A stretch of 64,000 nt of DNA from Paraspadella gotoi (taxonomy: Eukaryota; Chaetognatha). The notes under the pieces are model-generated. The model saw only the letters and a program-made list of their open reading frames with translations. It was not told the DNA's origin and did not search any database. The position numbers were made by a program, and so were the translations under genes. Positions 36,254 through 48,389 of this stretch are shown here, in pieces. The stretch spans positions 1,909,321 to 1,973,320 of the forward strand of contig CM119266.1 in NCBI GenBank assembly GCA_051294375.1, given 5' to 3'. The first letter of the stretch is position 1; each line of letters starts with the position of its first letter.

Positions 36254-37762
36254 TCATGACTTAACTCCGCGCAGCCTGGCGTAGCAAGTGGCGCAGACGT
36301 CATCCTCATCGTCGTCGTCGTCGGCGAGAGACTTGGACCCCAGGAGGCGCTTGTGACAGAAGCTGCAAGACCTCGTCCAGTCTGAACGGAGTTTGGAGGC
36401 GGGATCGAAGGTCCGCAGCGTCGGAGGCGAGTCGCGCATCTCCACCAAACACCTCGTCATAGAATTCCCGGTTCCGACGCTGCTGCCGCCGCCGCTGCCG
36501 CCGCCGCTGCTGCCGCCGCTGCCGCCGCTAGAATCGTTCTCGGCTCCCTGCGGTTTGCGGCAGCTCTTGCAGCAAATCTTTCCCTCTTTCTCGAAAAAAT
36601 TCGTCGTCTCGAGAGATTTGCGGCAAAAGTGGCAGCGGAAGCAGCTTTTGTTTGGTGAGGTCAGGGTGAGGAAAGAATAGGGTATAGGTAAGGTTAATAC
36701 GCTGTCTTGTAGTATGCAGAACATCTTAGATCTAGATCTGTCATTCCATAATTAGCGAGCAATAAAATTTAAGTTATGAAATAGGTACAACCAAGATAAA
36801 AATCATCCATTCATTCCATATATGCATAATTGCATAATTGCATATGTTATACGGGTTAAGGCCTCCATCCATACAAGATAATAACATATCAAGACCCTAC
36901 TATCACATATCTCACAGTCAAGTTTTTCAACTTATCAACTATAAATTATAATATTAATTAATTATCATTTTTAGTCGGATCTGCTTATTAGCAGATCCCG
37001 ACTCTATAATTCACTTTGTCGGTCCGTTGGTCCGCCCCCTCAATATTGTCGGGCACTCACTTATATCATGTCAGAACATCGAATTATGATAAATTATGCA
37101 AAAAAATAATGTCTGTCCGTCCATCTGTCCGTCCATCCGTGATTGAGCTGGATATGAAGTTTCGATGGAAATCGTTCCGAGTGGAAATGAGTTTAAATGA
37201 AAAAAAAAACAAAAACCGGTTTCACTAATTGATTATGCTTCTTTTTCTTCTTTTAAATTAAATATAAATGAAAGATGTATTAATTAATAAATAATTAATC
37301 AGTTACTTAATCAATTAGTCCAATTAATTAATCAATAATTAATTAATTAATTTTTGATTAATTATTTAACTTGAATTAATTAATTAGTATATAATTAATT
37401 ACCGATAATGATCGTGGGCAGATCCGACATTGTTTGCATCAAACTTGTTTTTTCGAAACACCCGGTTCTGTCCCTCTCCGCATCAAACTCACTTGGGCGT
37501 GCCACTTTTGCCAGGGCCAATCTCGCCTCGGCGTGGAAGACGGCTGTCCGCATCCGCCACCGCCGCCACGCGCCACCGGGCCAGCGCGCCACCGTCGACA
37601 CGCCCTTGATGTCGGCGGCGGGGCGGGTCAGCGGCACGGCGGCGAGGGCGTGGTAATCGTCGTCGGAGATGGAACGGCGGGGTCGGGAAGGGAGGGGCGG
37701 CGACTTGGAAGAGTAGGGGAGTGGGGTGTGGAACGGAAGGTGGGGGAGAGAGAGAGAGAGAG

Positions 37763-37800
<38 letters not shown>

Positions 37801-40800
37801 ACCGCTGACGATTCCTTTAAGAATTAAATTTTTTAAAGTTCTACTTTATTTAAAGTAGTAAGTTGATACGTTCCCGTTATCAAAAGAATTGTAAAAAAAT
37901 TAAAATTATATTTGAAGTTTCCCCTAAACTCATTATATGGCTTTTGGCATAAAAAAGGTTTTTTCTCTTTTCAAATTCTATCGAAAAAAATTAAATCTGG
38001 TATGGTGGACTAAAATCCACCAACCGTTCATCAGCGGCCATTGGTGCCGGAGGCAAGTCATTCGCCTCCGAACCCAAAGGTCCGGGGTTCTAGCCCGGTG
38101 GTCGCCTAGCAGTTAAGAAGGACGGGGCACTTAATCCGCCTGTAACACGGTGTTACAACCAGATCCGAAGCTGAGGGACTGCTTACATTGAACGGTTCTG
38201 TTATTATCAATTATTACTGTCTCTTCTCTGGATTAAATCTTGAGTCTCGTCTTCAACTCCTTCATTCTGGTTCAGTAGCGACGAAGCTTTTTTTGTTCTT
38301 TCAGTGACTCAATGATGTTAAGAAGATAAAACCGCTTACATCCCCATCCCAAACAGATATTATTTTATTTAAATATTTAATAGAAAAAAATTTTAACAAG
38401 TAAATAAAATCATAAATAATAGTTATTTTAAATAAAAAAAAATAAATAAAAATAAAAATAATAAACAAATAAATAAAGATAGTGAAACAAGTAATTTTGC
38501 AACTTTCATAATTGGGGAATCTCTATGTATGATTACATACCATAGGTCATTAAAAAGGACTCAAAATCATTACTCAATTCATCACTTACTTCATCTTGTC
38601 TCATTAGGTCTCTCGCCAATTGTTACTTCTCTCGCAGTCTTCTTCGCGATTTTGGGTTTCTATCATTCAGTCGCCCATTTGATGTCATTTTTCCTTCTCC
38701 CGCCCTTTCTCACCCCATCGGCTCTCTCTCTCCCGAGGAAACCATTTTTCCACGCCTTCTGTTCCTCGAAGTGGAGTGACGCAACATCTCCCTCTACTTT
38801 CTATTCCTTTCCATCGGCCCCCCATGCGGATCCCTTTCTCATAACCTGTGTGTAACGGGTCTAAGGCCAGCACCTCTGCGGGCGGTGGAGAGTCGGTTAG
38901 TAGTGGTATAACATTAGACCATAACAGTCGTGAACCAAAATGGCCATGGCGCACGGACGGTATCCACAGTAGGCCGAAAGCGAGAAGTGAAGCTCTTGGT
39001 GAGCAAGGTATTATTCATGGTTTATCTGCAAGGAAAGAGTCGCCCTTGAAACGGATTGCTATGAGAGAAAGCGCACGACCCCGAAGAAGGGGGTGGTCGT
39101 AAGGGAAAGTAAAAGATTACATTCCTCAAGGTTAGTGAGAGATGAGTAGTAGTTAAAAGAACAGGAGATGAGGAGAGATGATGACGAGTCAAGGAGAGCA
39201 GACCGATCAATGAAGGGAAATGTATTGGAAATGGACGGAAGACGGAGAATATAGATATGAGGAAGGCGGATGCGCACACAGATTAATAATGGCGAAGGGT
39301 TAACGTAGTTTAATATTATGGATGACAATATATGTCTAACGTATTCTACGCAGTAGTAATGAGACTTATGTAAAGAAATATGATTGCTTTCTGCGAAACG
39401 CAAAGAGCAGGAGCCTTTGACATTCCTATGAATTTTATATAGAAGAAGCAAGAACTGTCTGGGATATAAGTTTGGTGTGAGTACACGTATCCTGGATTAG
39501 ACATACAATGAAGTTTGGTGCAACTTATATTCCATGTCATTTCATAGACCTGAACTTTGGACGGCTTTGGTGATTTTAAGGCGTCCCATCCACACTCTAC
39601 AAGATATGACAATACCGCAGGTCTCGCAGTCTATCAACATCCAAGACTTATTAACCTTACCTCCACCACGTTGGTTTATTCTCCAGAGTACCTGGCTGTC
39701 CCTCTCCTGGCTCACGGTACTACTCATGTTTTCAAAGAGATGGGCTTTCAATAGTATGAAAAGCACTCCACACTTAAGTATTAGTAAGATTAGTTGTAGT
39801 TTACCAGACGATCGTGGACGTCCGAAGCGAAGACAATATAAGGATATAGAGAGGAGATTCATGATAACTCCGCGCAGCCTGGCGTAGCAGATGAGAAGCA
39901 GATATGCATAGTAGATCACGTCGTCGGCGAGAGACCTTGGGAGAGGCTTGTTTGACAGAAGCTGCAAGAGCCTCGTCCAGCTGAACGGAGTTTTGGAAGA
40001 GCAGAGATAGACCCGGATGAGAGATACGGAGGCGAGTCGCGGCATCTCCACCAAACACCTCGTCCATAGAAATTCACCGTTCGGACGCTGCCTGGCCCGC
40101 CGTCCGCTGCCCGCGCACGCTAGACTTGCCCAGCCGCTGCGCCGCTAGATCGTCTCTCGGCTTTTCCTGCGGTTTTTGCGGCAGTCTTGCAGACATCTTT
40201 CCTCTTTCTCGAAATTCGTCGCCTCCGCAGAGATTTGCACGGACAGTAGGCAGAGGAAGCAGCTTTTGTTTGGTGAGGTCAGGGTGAGGAAAGAATGGGT
40301 ATAGGTAAGGTTTAATACGCAAACCAACACCTGTCTTGTAGTATGCAGACATCTTAGATCTAGATGCTGTCATTCCATAATTAGCGGAGCATAAAATTTA
40401 AGTTATGAAATTAGGACAACAAGATAGAAATCTCCATTCATTCATAAGTTGCATAATTGCATATTGCAATTATATTTACACCGGGTTACGGCTCAATCAT
40501 ACGATAATCTATCAAGATACCCTCTATCACATATCTCACAGTCTAGTTGTTTGCAACTTTATGAACTAAATTATAAATATTAAGTTAAATTATCATTTTT
40601 AAGTCGGCTCCATGACTCTTTCACGACCTACCGACTCTATAATTCACTTTGTCGGTCCGTTGGTCCACCCCCTCAATCTTGTGGGACCTGCACTTATATC
40701 ATGTCAGAACATGTCGAATTATGATAAATTGCAATGGCAAACTTATGTTCTGCTATATTTATCATCACATTTTATATTCATATACAATGAAAGATTATTA

Positions 40801-42137
40801 ATTAATAAAATAATTAATCAGTTACTTAATTAGATTAATCAATTAACATTAATTAATTAATTCATTTGATTAATTATTCTTTAACTTGAATTACATTAAT
40901 TATTAATGTAATTAGACTACCGATAATGATCGGTGGGCCAGGGATCGACATTGTTTGCTCAAAGCTTGTTTTTTCACAACACGCGGCGGCTCTGTCCGCT
41001 CTCCCGCATCAAACTTCACTGGGCGTGCCACCTTTTTGGCCGGCAGGGCCAATCTCGCCTGCTGCGTGGAAGACCCAGCTGTCCGGCATCCGCCACCCGC
41101 AGCGCCACCGCCGCCACCGCCGCACGCGGCCACAGTCGACACGGCCCTTGAATGTCGGCGGCGGGGCGGGTCAGCGGCACGGCGCGAGGGGCGTGGTAAT
41201 CGCGTCGTCGGAGATGGCACACGCGGGGTCGGGAAGCGGGGGCGGGACTGGGAGAGTAGGGGAGTGGGGTGTGGAAGGGAAGGTGGGGGAGAGAGCAGAA
41301 GACAGAGAGAGAGAGAGAGAGAGATTACCGCTGACATTCCTGTAAGAATTAAATTTTTTAAAGTCTAGCTTTATTAAAGTAGTAAGTTGATACGTTCCCG
41401 TTATCAAAAGAATTATATTTGAAGTTTCCCCTAAACCTTTTGGCAATAAAAAAAGGTTTTTTTCTCTTTTTTCAAATTCCTATTTCGAAAAAAATTAAAT
41501 CTGGGTATGGTGGACTAAAATCCCACCAACGCCGTGTCATCAGCGGCCCATTGGTGGCCGGAGGCAAGTCAATTCGCCCCGAACGACAAAGATCTACTGG
41601 TTCTAGCCACGGTGTTCGCCTAGCAGTTTATAGAAAGGAAATGGGCGCTTACCCGCGCTGTAAAACACTGTGTTACAGCCTGATCCGAAGCCTCAGGCAC
41701 TGCTTATATTGAACGGTTTCTGTTATTATCCAATTAGATTACTGTCTCTTCCTCTGGATTAAATCTGAGTCTCGTCTCAACTCCTTCAATTCTGGTTCAG
41801 CAGGGACTATAGCTTTTTTTTGTTCTTCTCATGACTCAATGATGTTAACGGAAGATAAAATCGCTTACATCCCGCATGCCCAAAACAGATATTAATTTTT
41901 AATTAAATACTTTAAATAGAAAAAAATTTTTAAGCAAGTAAATAAAATCATAAATAATAGTTATTTTAAATAAAAAAAAATAAATAAAAATAAAAATAAT
42001 AAACAATAAATAAGATAGTGAAACAAGTAATTTTTGTAAGCTTTGCCTATTGATTATATTGACATTAACGTTATAGTTATGTGAAAGCAGAGGAGAGAGA
42101 GGAGAGAGAGAGAGAGAGAAGAGATGAGAGAGAGAGG

Positions 42138-42168
<31 letters not shown>

Positions 42169-42983
42169 AGAGAGGAGAGAGAGAGAGAGCGATCATGAAA
42201 TTTCTCAGNNNNNNNNNNNNNNNNNNNNNNNNNTTTTCTCACCGTAATCGCTGCTCGCATCCCGTTCTCTCTCTCCACCACGGGCGACGGCGGTGGCGTC
42301 TTGAACCTCCCCGATCTCGGCGATCCTGGCGGCGTCGATTCCGGCAACAGAGTCGGCGCCGGCGTCGTCCCAAAAGACGCCGCTTTAGGCGGACCGGGCG
42401 GAAGAGCGGCGATCTGACGATAGGCCATCGAATCTATCGTCGCTCGTCGACCGGCGTCGAATTTTTTGACGCCGGATACGAAGGGAAGAGGAAGGACGGC
42501 GCCGTTGACGACGCGGCCGCCGCCGCTTCTGCCGCCGTTTCCGCCGCCGCTGCCGACGCCGCTCTGGCCACCGCCTTCCTTAAAAACGTCATCCTCGATT
42601 TCCCCGCTCGAGTTTTTATTTATTTTCTTGTTCTTTTTGTTGTTGTTGTCGTCGTCGTCGTCGTTGTTGTTCTCCGAGCTACTGCGCCGCAGATATAAGT
42701 TTCTCCCGGCGACGTCGTGATCTTCGCTGTAGCGGCGGTTCAGCGGCGGCGGCGGCTGCTGAGGCAGAGGCGGCGGCTGCTTTCTTGACGAGTCTATCGT
42801 TGCTGCTGCTGTTGATGCGACTCCATCGGGGACGTCAAGGCCGTTGCTCACGCTGCTGCCGACACCGCTGTCATTGCCGACGCTGCTGCCGACCCGGCCG
42901 CCGGATTTAAGCCTCGACGGCCGGATGAAGACCTGTCGTCCGGCGACCTCGTGGTCTTCGGTCATTCGGCGCCGGAGACTCAT
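36254..42983 (-). CDS. LIM-domain protein with N-terminal RRxS/T repeats, three coding exons
   Basis: Exon 1 (42243-42983, donor GTGAGA, phase 0) encodes 247 residues starting MSLRRRMTEDHEVAGRQVF. Basic phospho-site-like repeats recur: RRMTEDHEVAGR, RRYSEDHDVAGR, RRATIDSMAYRQ, and RRSISDDDYHAL in exon 2; between them are poly-Pro, Asn/Asp and Gly runs. Exon 2 (37493-37703) continues in phase 0 and ends near KKWHA when small indels are allowed for. Exon 3 (36254-36644) gives CFRCHFCRKSLETTNFFEKE then GKICCKSC, the second finger of a LIM domain. A Gly/Ser linker follows, then a second Cys pair unit (SCSFCHKRLL...DDVCATCYARL) and stop TGA. Total is about 447 residues. LIM domains bind protein partners, often in actin or signalling complexes. 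The RRxS motifs suggest kinase or 14-3-3 regulation. No exact orthologue is recognised. Confidence 0.62.
36974..37004. repeat. Short hairpin AGTCGG...CCCGACT
   Basis: AGTCGGATCTGCT pairs with AGCAGATCCCGACT around TATT. Its termini resemble those of the hairpin at 11579-11656. The degraded duplicate (near 40600) has largely lost the stem. Confidence 0.5.
37250..37410. repeat. (TTAA)-type AT-rich tract
   Basis: Alternating ATTAATTA and TAATCAAT motifs fill 160 bp of the LIM gene intron. Confidence 0.8.
38001..38250 (+). mobile_element. tRNA-derived SINE, copy 1
   Basis: After TATGGTGGACTAAAAT comes a tRNA-like region: TTGGTGCCGGAGG (A-box-like), an anticodon-like stem GGAGGC/GCCTCC, and a perfect T arm CCGGGGTTCTAGCCCGG (B box). 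A tRNA-unrelated body (AACACGGTGTTACA, a small palindrome; GATCCGAAGC) and an AT-rich tail follow. It matches the copy at 56044-56285. The segment lies in the first intron of the LIM gene. Confidence 0.82.
38516..39284. other. Unique DNA between the duplicated segments
   Basis: Mixed composition; no recognisable gene on either strand. It is where the two copies of the LIM 3' segment are joined in this assembly. Confidence 0.45.
39285..42035 (-). pseudogene. Indel-rich duplicate of the LIM gene 3' half
   Basis: Collinear with 35757-38515: the R1 repeat (about 39511), LIM exon 3 (about 39870-40276), LIM exon 2 (about 40990-41255) and the SINE (about 41495-41775) follow in the same order. Indels break the LIM frame in several places. 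Because it lies inside the intron between exon 1 and the cleaner exon 2, it is probably an unpolished duplicate made during assembly, not a true pseudogene. It is still useful as a second reading: it suggests the GGCAAAAAGG-type bases and the shorter exon 2 end missing from the cleaner copy. Confidence 0.6.
41495..41775 (+). mobile_element. tRNA-derived SINE, degraded duplicate of copy 1
   Basis: Same order of motifs as 38001-38250 with many small indels (for example the T arm reads CTGGTTCTAGCCACGG). Confidence 0.65.
42075..42233. repeat. GA-rich tract and N gap
   Basis: Imperfect GA array followed by the gap 42209-42233, immediately downstream of LIM exon 1's donor on the minus strand. Confidence 0.85.
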
Positions 42984-43435
42984 TGTGGTGCAGAGGGCTT
43001 GGGGTGGTTAAGCGAAGGGGGATTGGGCGAGGGGTGGTTTGGCTTGGGAGGTTAGGTAATTGGTTGGGTTTACTTGGTTGGGGTGGGCCTTAATATTAGT
43101 TTTGGATTTTGATATTGTTGGTGGTGAAATTTCTGACGGCGACAGAGAGAGAAAGCGAATGTTAATAATTTTTTTTTCACGACAAATTATAAAAAAAATT
43201 AAATTATGTTGAAATATTAGTTTTAAAATGTTATTTTCAATTTAATGGTAAAAATCTCTTTTTTCCCCTCAAGTTTAAAAAAAAATCATTATTAAAATTT
43301 AAATAACGTCTTTCATTTAATTAAAACACGTAAAGTTCAAAGATTGATATGAGACGGCGTTTCGATTTCAAGAAACAAAACCTGTTAAATCCCAAGACAA
43401 AGGCGGAGGCCGAAAAGGCATTGCTGTTCTGATAG
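42984..43435. other. 5' flank of the LIM gene, nothing recognised
   Basis: GGTTGGG-type degenerate repeats (43000-43090), then AT-rich DNA. The promoter or an untranslated first exon may be here, but no element can be assigned. Confidence 0.4.
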
Positions 43436-43447
43436 GGCGGACCGGAC

Positions 43448-43535
43448 CTCCGGCAAATGAATGGCGAATGAATAAGAAATGAATGGTAAATGAACGGCGA
43501 ATGAATAAGAAATGAATGGTAAATGAATGGCGAAT
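43448..43535. repeat. 36-bp minisatellite running into a gap
   Basis: Units of AATGAATGGCGAATGAAT then AAGAAATGAATGGTA repeat about 2.5 times and run straight into the 852-bp gap (43536-44387). The gap is probably the rest of the array. Confidence 0.8.
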
Positions 43536-44387
43536 NNNNNNNNNNNNNNNNNNNNNNNNNNNNNNNNNNNNNNNNNNNNNNNNNNNNNNNNNNNNNNNNN
43601 NNNNNNNNNNNNNNNNNNNNNNNNNNNNNNNNNNNNNNNNNNNNNNNNNNNNNNNNNNNNNNNNNNNNNNNNNNNNNNNNNNNNNNNNNNNNNNNNNNNN
43701 NNNNNNNNNNNNNNNNNNNNNNNNNNNNNNNNNNNNNNNNNNNNNNNNNNNNNNNNNNNNNNNNNNNNNNNNNNNNNNNNNNNNNNNNNNNNNNNNNNNN
43801 NNNNNNNNNNNNNNNNNNNNNNNNNNNNNNNNNNNNNNNNNNNNNNNNNNNNNNNNNNNNNNNNNNNNNNNNNNNNNNNNNNNNNNNNNNNNNNNNNNNN
43901 NNNNNNNNNNNNNNNNNNNNNNNNNNNNNNNNNNNNNNNNNNNNNNNNNNNNNNNNNNNNNNNNNNNNNNNNNNNNNNNNNNNNNNNNNNNNNNNNNNNN
44001 NNNNNNNNNNNNNNNNNNNNNNNNNNNNNNNNNNNNNNNNNNNNNNNNNNNNNNNNNNNNNNNNNNNNNNNNNNNNNNNNNNNNNNNNNNNNNNNNNNNN
44101 NNNNNNNNNNNNNNNNNNNNNNNNNNNNNNNNNNNNNNNNNNNNNNNNNNNNNNNNNNNNNNNNNNNNNNNNNNNNNNNNNNNNNNNNNNNNNNNNNNNN
44201 NNNNNNNNNNNNNNNNNNNNNNNNNNNNNNNNNNNNNNNNNNNNNNNNNNNNNNNNNNNNNNNNNNNNNNNNNNNNNNNNNNNNNNNNNNNNNNNNNNNN
44301 NNNNNNNNNNNNNNNNNNNNNNNNNNNNNNNNNNNNNNNNNNNNNNNNNNNNNNNNNNNNNNNNNNNNNNNNNNNNNNNNNNNNNNN

Positions 44388-46916
44388 AAAAAATTTAAAT
44401 GATGATCCAGTTTCATTCAATTTACATTCGCCACGCCCGTCAACTTTTTCGGAAAAAGATTAGTGGCTTCGCCCCGGATTAAGAAAATGGACAAATAGTG
44501 TGGACTATTTAAATAAAAAGAGATTTATCTCGGGGCTTAGAGAATTGAAATTAAAGCTTTAGTTAATGTTAAAAAAAGTCTGTTTAGTATTTAAATTTAA
44601 AAAGAATGTAAAATAAGTATAATAAATAACAAAAAACACAATTTTTATAAGCCTTTGGATAAAAAAAATTTAGACGACACCGAAGTTTGACTATATTATG
44701 TCACTTGTTTGGCGCGAGATTCGATCCAAACCAAAGTCTACATTCCACGAATTCGTTTTGTAGCGAAAGAAAAATAAAAAAAGAAAAATTACTTTCTTTT
44801 CATTTCTCGATATTTACATTTTTGTCGCGGCGTTGCGCAAAGTTTTTTTCCTTCTTAGCATAATCCCGCAGAAACACGTTTTTCAAGAGTCGATTTCGTG
44901 CTTTGGTTGTTGTTGTAGTTGTCGTCGTCGTCGTCTTTGATTATGTGTAATAAATTAAAAAAATTGACTATCTCCTCCGAGATTCAAACTTCTCCCATTT
45001 TTAAATCTTATATTTCTCATCAATATTTTTTTCCTCTTCTTTCTATTTTTAATTTTTTTAAATCATTCATTTATCGACGCTGAATTGGATTTTCGCGTGA
45101 TACTTATTTGTGATATTTATCGCTTATCTGTCTGGTTTTAATTTTTGTGTTTTTTTTTTATTTCTCAGTAATATCCGTAACTTAAAATTAATCTTATTCG
45201 CTGCATGGGAATTTTTTTGAAAAGCAATGGATACAAACGACAAAAAAAAACAGTAGAAAGTACCATTATGCGGTGACGATCTATAGTATTAAATTTGAGA
45301 CTTTGGGCTTAATTTTATTATTTTTAAAGACTAATTTAATGACTGATCAGCTTTTTTGCTTTTGATTTACAAATATTATATTATTTTTTTTGAATCTTTG
45401 CGTTTGATTTAGAAAATAAATCGTAAATTTTTAAATGTTAACAACAATGACAAATAATAAAAAAAATATTTGTCGTTATTGTTAACAATAAATAATTTTA
45501 CTATTTTGTTTCTAGATTTACAAATAAAAATTATAAAATAATATGAAAGAGATAACCAAAAAAAAATTGGAATAACCGACTGACCGACCTGCCAATAACA
45601 AACCGAATAATTTTAAGAAATGCGTCGACGCTTTAAAAAAATACACAAGAGGCTCGAGTTGATTCAGGGGGCGTACTTAAAAATTAGGGATCAAAGTCTG
45701 AAAGTTTTGAAAAAAAGGTTAACCAATTTCGATCGCTTCCTTTTAAGTTTTAACAAAGCTAAAAAAAAGTTTATTTTTAGGGCGGAGAAAAAAAGGCTTG
45801 TCACTGATTGAAAAAACTGATCTCGTGGGTTAAAAATGTTGTTTTATGTTTAGAAAAAAAAGAAGAAGTTAGCAGGTTTTATTAGGTTTTGAAAAAAACA
45901 TTTTTTTTTATGTAAAAAAGTCCAACTTAGTTTGGATCGATGAGGAGAGAAGCTAAGTTGTCTCCATGGAAACAAACTTGCAAAGCTAAAAAGGACTTGT
46001 TGACTATTTTTTTTTTAAATAACGACTTTTAGCTTTTTTTTCACAGATTTTTTAATTCTTTCACTTTTCTTTCTTTCTTTCTTTTATCTTCTTTCCTCCT
46101 AACTTCATTCAGTTCTATCTTACCTCCTGCAGTCGCCATTTTCTTTCCCTCACCTAAACCCTTTCGGGGAGAAGCGAAAGATGGAAAACAGATTTGAAGT
46201 TAATGTGGAACGAATTAAAAAAAATAAGAAGATTAAATATAGAAAAAGATATTGAGCGAGAACAAAGAAAATAGGAACGAAGGATAAAAGCAATGAAAAA
46301 AAAAGAAAGAATGAAAGAAAGAAGCAGAGAAGAAAAAAGATGGAAAGACAATGTTAAAATTAAGAAGGAAAGAAATGAAAAAAATACACACCCCCCACAA
46401 AAAAAAAATAAAAGAAATAATAGAAGAAGCAATAGAATTATAAATTTTAAAGAGTCGTTCTTGGACTAAGGACAATCTCCATTAAATCATAAAAATAAAT
46501 AAAAGATTTGTTTTTAAATTAAAATCTTTGGCAAAGAAGCCGCGTTTATGATTGAATGAATCGATTTAGTTTAAATTATTTAAATTCTTAAATTTGACAA
46601 TCGTAACAGTTGTCGTAATACGAAATGGGACAAATGATTATAGATTATGGATTATATAATTTATAGTAGTATTCTTTTTTGTGCGATTGAGCTTGCTATT
46701 TTGCATTTAAATTGTCACGAGGAACGCATTTTACAAACTCCCACGTCGCCTTTTTCTAATTTTATATTTCTATTTATTCTTAAATTAAAATGAACTTTAC
46801 GATTGAAATAAAGGAACATTTCCAATAGCATAAGTCTGCTTGTTCGAAGTTTAGACTTAAAACGGTAGTTACGCAATCGCCGTCGATGGCCACACGTAAA
46901 AAAACGGGGAACCAAT
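44388..46916. other. AT-rich gene-free stretch
   Basis: About 2.5 kb of AT-rich sequence with GAAA-type tracts (46240-46440). A 63-codon Lys/Arg-rich plus-strand frame at 45620-45811 has no splice signals or domain that would support a gene. Confidence 0.5.
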
Positions 46917-46917
46917 C

Positions 46918-46920
<3 letters not shown>

Positions 46921-46953
<33 letters not shown>
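46921..46953. repeat. (TC)n microsatellite
   Basis: A short pure TC array followed by imperfect TC to about 46988. Confidence 0.9.
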
Positions 46954-46955
<2 letters not shown>

Positions 46956-47072
46956 GCTCTCACGTCTCTCTCAACTCTCTCTCTCTCAGTACTATTGGAT
47001 TGAGATTTTCAAAGGATAGAATCGTCAAAACCTGCTTTTTCTCTCTTGTCGCTTCAAGTAGACTCTCTCTTG

Positions 47073-47270
47073 CTTTGCTCCCTCTCCCTTTGCTCCCTCT
47101 TCTTATTTCCTTCATCGATCGCTTCCTCCTTTGCTCCCTCTTCCTTTGCTCCCTCTTCTTATTTCTTTCATCGATCGCTTCCTCCTTTGCTCCCTCTCCC
47201 TTTGCTCCCTCTTCTTATTTCTTTCATCGATCGCTTCCTCCTTTGCTCCCTCTCCCTTTGCTCCCGCTCA
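47073..47270. repeat. 57-58-bp minisatellite, about 3.5 copies
   Basis: The unit TTTGCTCCCTCTTCTTATTT followed by CTTTCATCGATCGCTTCCTC and CTTTGCTCCCTCTCC repeats with very few changes. A gap follows further on (47580-47728). Confidence 0.88.
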
Positions 47271-47728
47271 CTCCCAATCACTCCATCCAACCAATGAAAT
47301 CCCAAGGCAGAATTGGTCCGACCTCGCTCGACCCAATCACAGCGAAAAACCTTGTCAAGAAAAAAAAATCGGGAAAACTTTTTTTTCTTTTTATTTCTCA
47401 CCAGATTTTAATTTTCTCTCCTACATTTGCATTTTTTTCCTCCAAACTACTATAAATAAATATTTATATGAAGGGGCGTGTGGAAAAACGGCGGATCACT
47501 AAACATTTTATTTGCAGCGGATCCCGTTTGTTGGATATTTATTATATAATGTTGAATGAAGTAATAAGGCAATAGGCATNNNNNNNNNNNNNNNNNNNNN
47601 NNNNNNNNNNNNNNNNNNNNNNNNNNNNNNNNNNNNNNNNNNNNNNNNNNNNNNNNNNNNNNNNNNNNNNNNNNNNNNNNNNNNNNNNNNNNNNNNNNNN
47701 NNNNNNNNNNNNNNNNNNNNNNNNNNNN

Positions 47729-48380
47729 GATTTAGTTGGGTTTTCTCACAAGAAACATAAAAAATAGCATTATGTTTTTTTATTAGCTAGTGATTAGATT
47801 TTTAAAATTAGTTTCAAAATTGTTTTTCTTCACGAAACCCAAGACTTTGTGCAGTGGGTCAAGTGTCTATTACTCTACATGTCCCTGTTTTTTTTGTTTT
47901 TTTTTGTATCTAAATCATAATTGGTTTATCCGACTCTATTTTTCACAATATTTCGTTATTTTGGAGATATTCATAATATTAGATATTAAATACATCGCCT
48001 CTACTTTTCAAGTTACAGAGTCTACTAGCGTAACGAACGAAGGCAAAATGTAATACTAAGTAACTCGGAACGAAAAAACAAATGAACCGATTGGCCGGTG
48101 ACCTTTTTCTGCTCCTTTTCCGCGCAATAAATTCAATGGATTATTCCGGCCAAAGGTTGTATTTCTGGGCTAAAAGCAATTTGCACCGAGGGGAATAATA
48201 ATCCGGAAAATAGTATTTTTAAATATTGGGTAATTGAGGTTAGATTAACATTAATTATCGTAATTCTGCGGAAATTTTTGAATTCACGAATAAGATGGTT
48301 ACCTTTACATTGACATAAATATTATTATTAATTGACCCGTATTTACGAGTGTGTGCTTTTCTTAAATATTTACAACTGCA
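47729..48380. other. AT-rich spacer, nothing recognised
   Basis: AT-rich; no supported exon on either strand. Confidence 0.45.
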
Positions 48381-48389
48381 ATTTGTGCA

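Larger units (their letters stand above)
35757..38515. repeat. Duplicated segment, cleaner copy
   Basis: This segment contains R1 copy 3, the last two exons of the LIM gene, a SINE and AT-rich filler. It is collinear with 39285-42035, which has frequent small indels. The 38516-39284 stretch between them is unique. Confidence 0.85.

Noticed and set aside
37408-37766. Plus-strand frame containing CHFC-like residues opposite LIM exon 2
   Set aside because: It is the reverse of the LIM exon 2 region; the minus-strand reading fits splice sites and the repeated RR-S motif better.
38040-38110. Possible tRNA gene
   Set aside because: The T arm is perfect, but the rest does not fold as a full tRNA, and the same body and tail recur at 56044, so it is a SINE head.
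45620-45811. Lys/Arg-rich 63-codon plus-strand frame
   Set aside because: Lies in AT-rich gene-free DNA without splice sites or promoter-like surroundings; probably chance.
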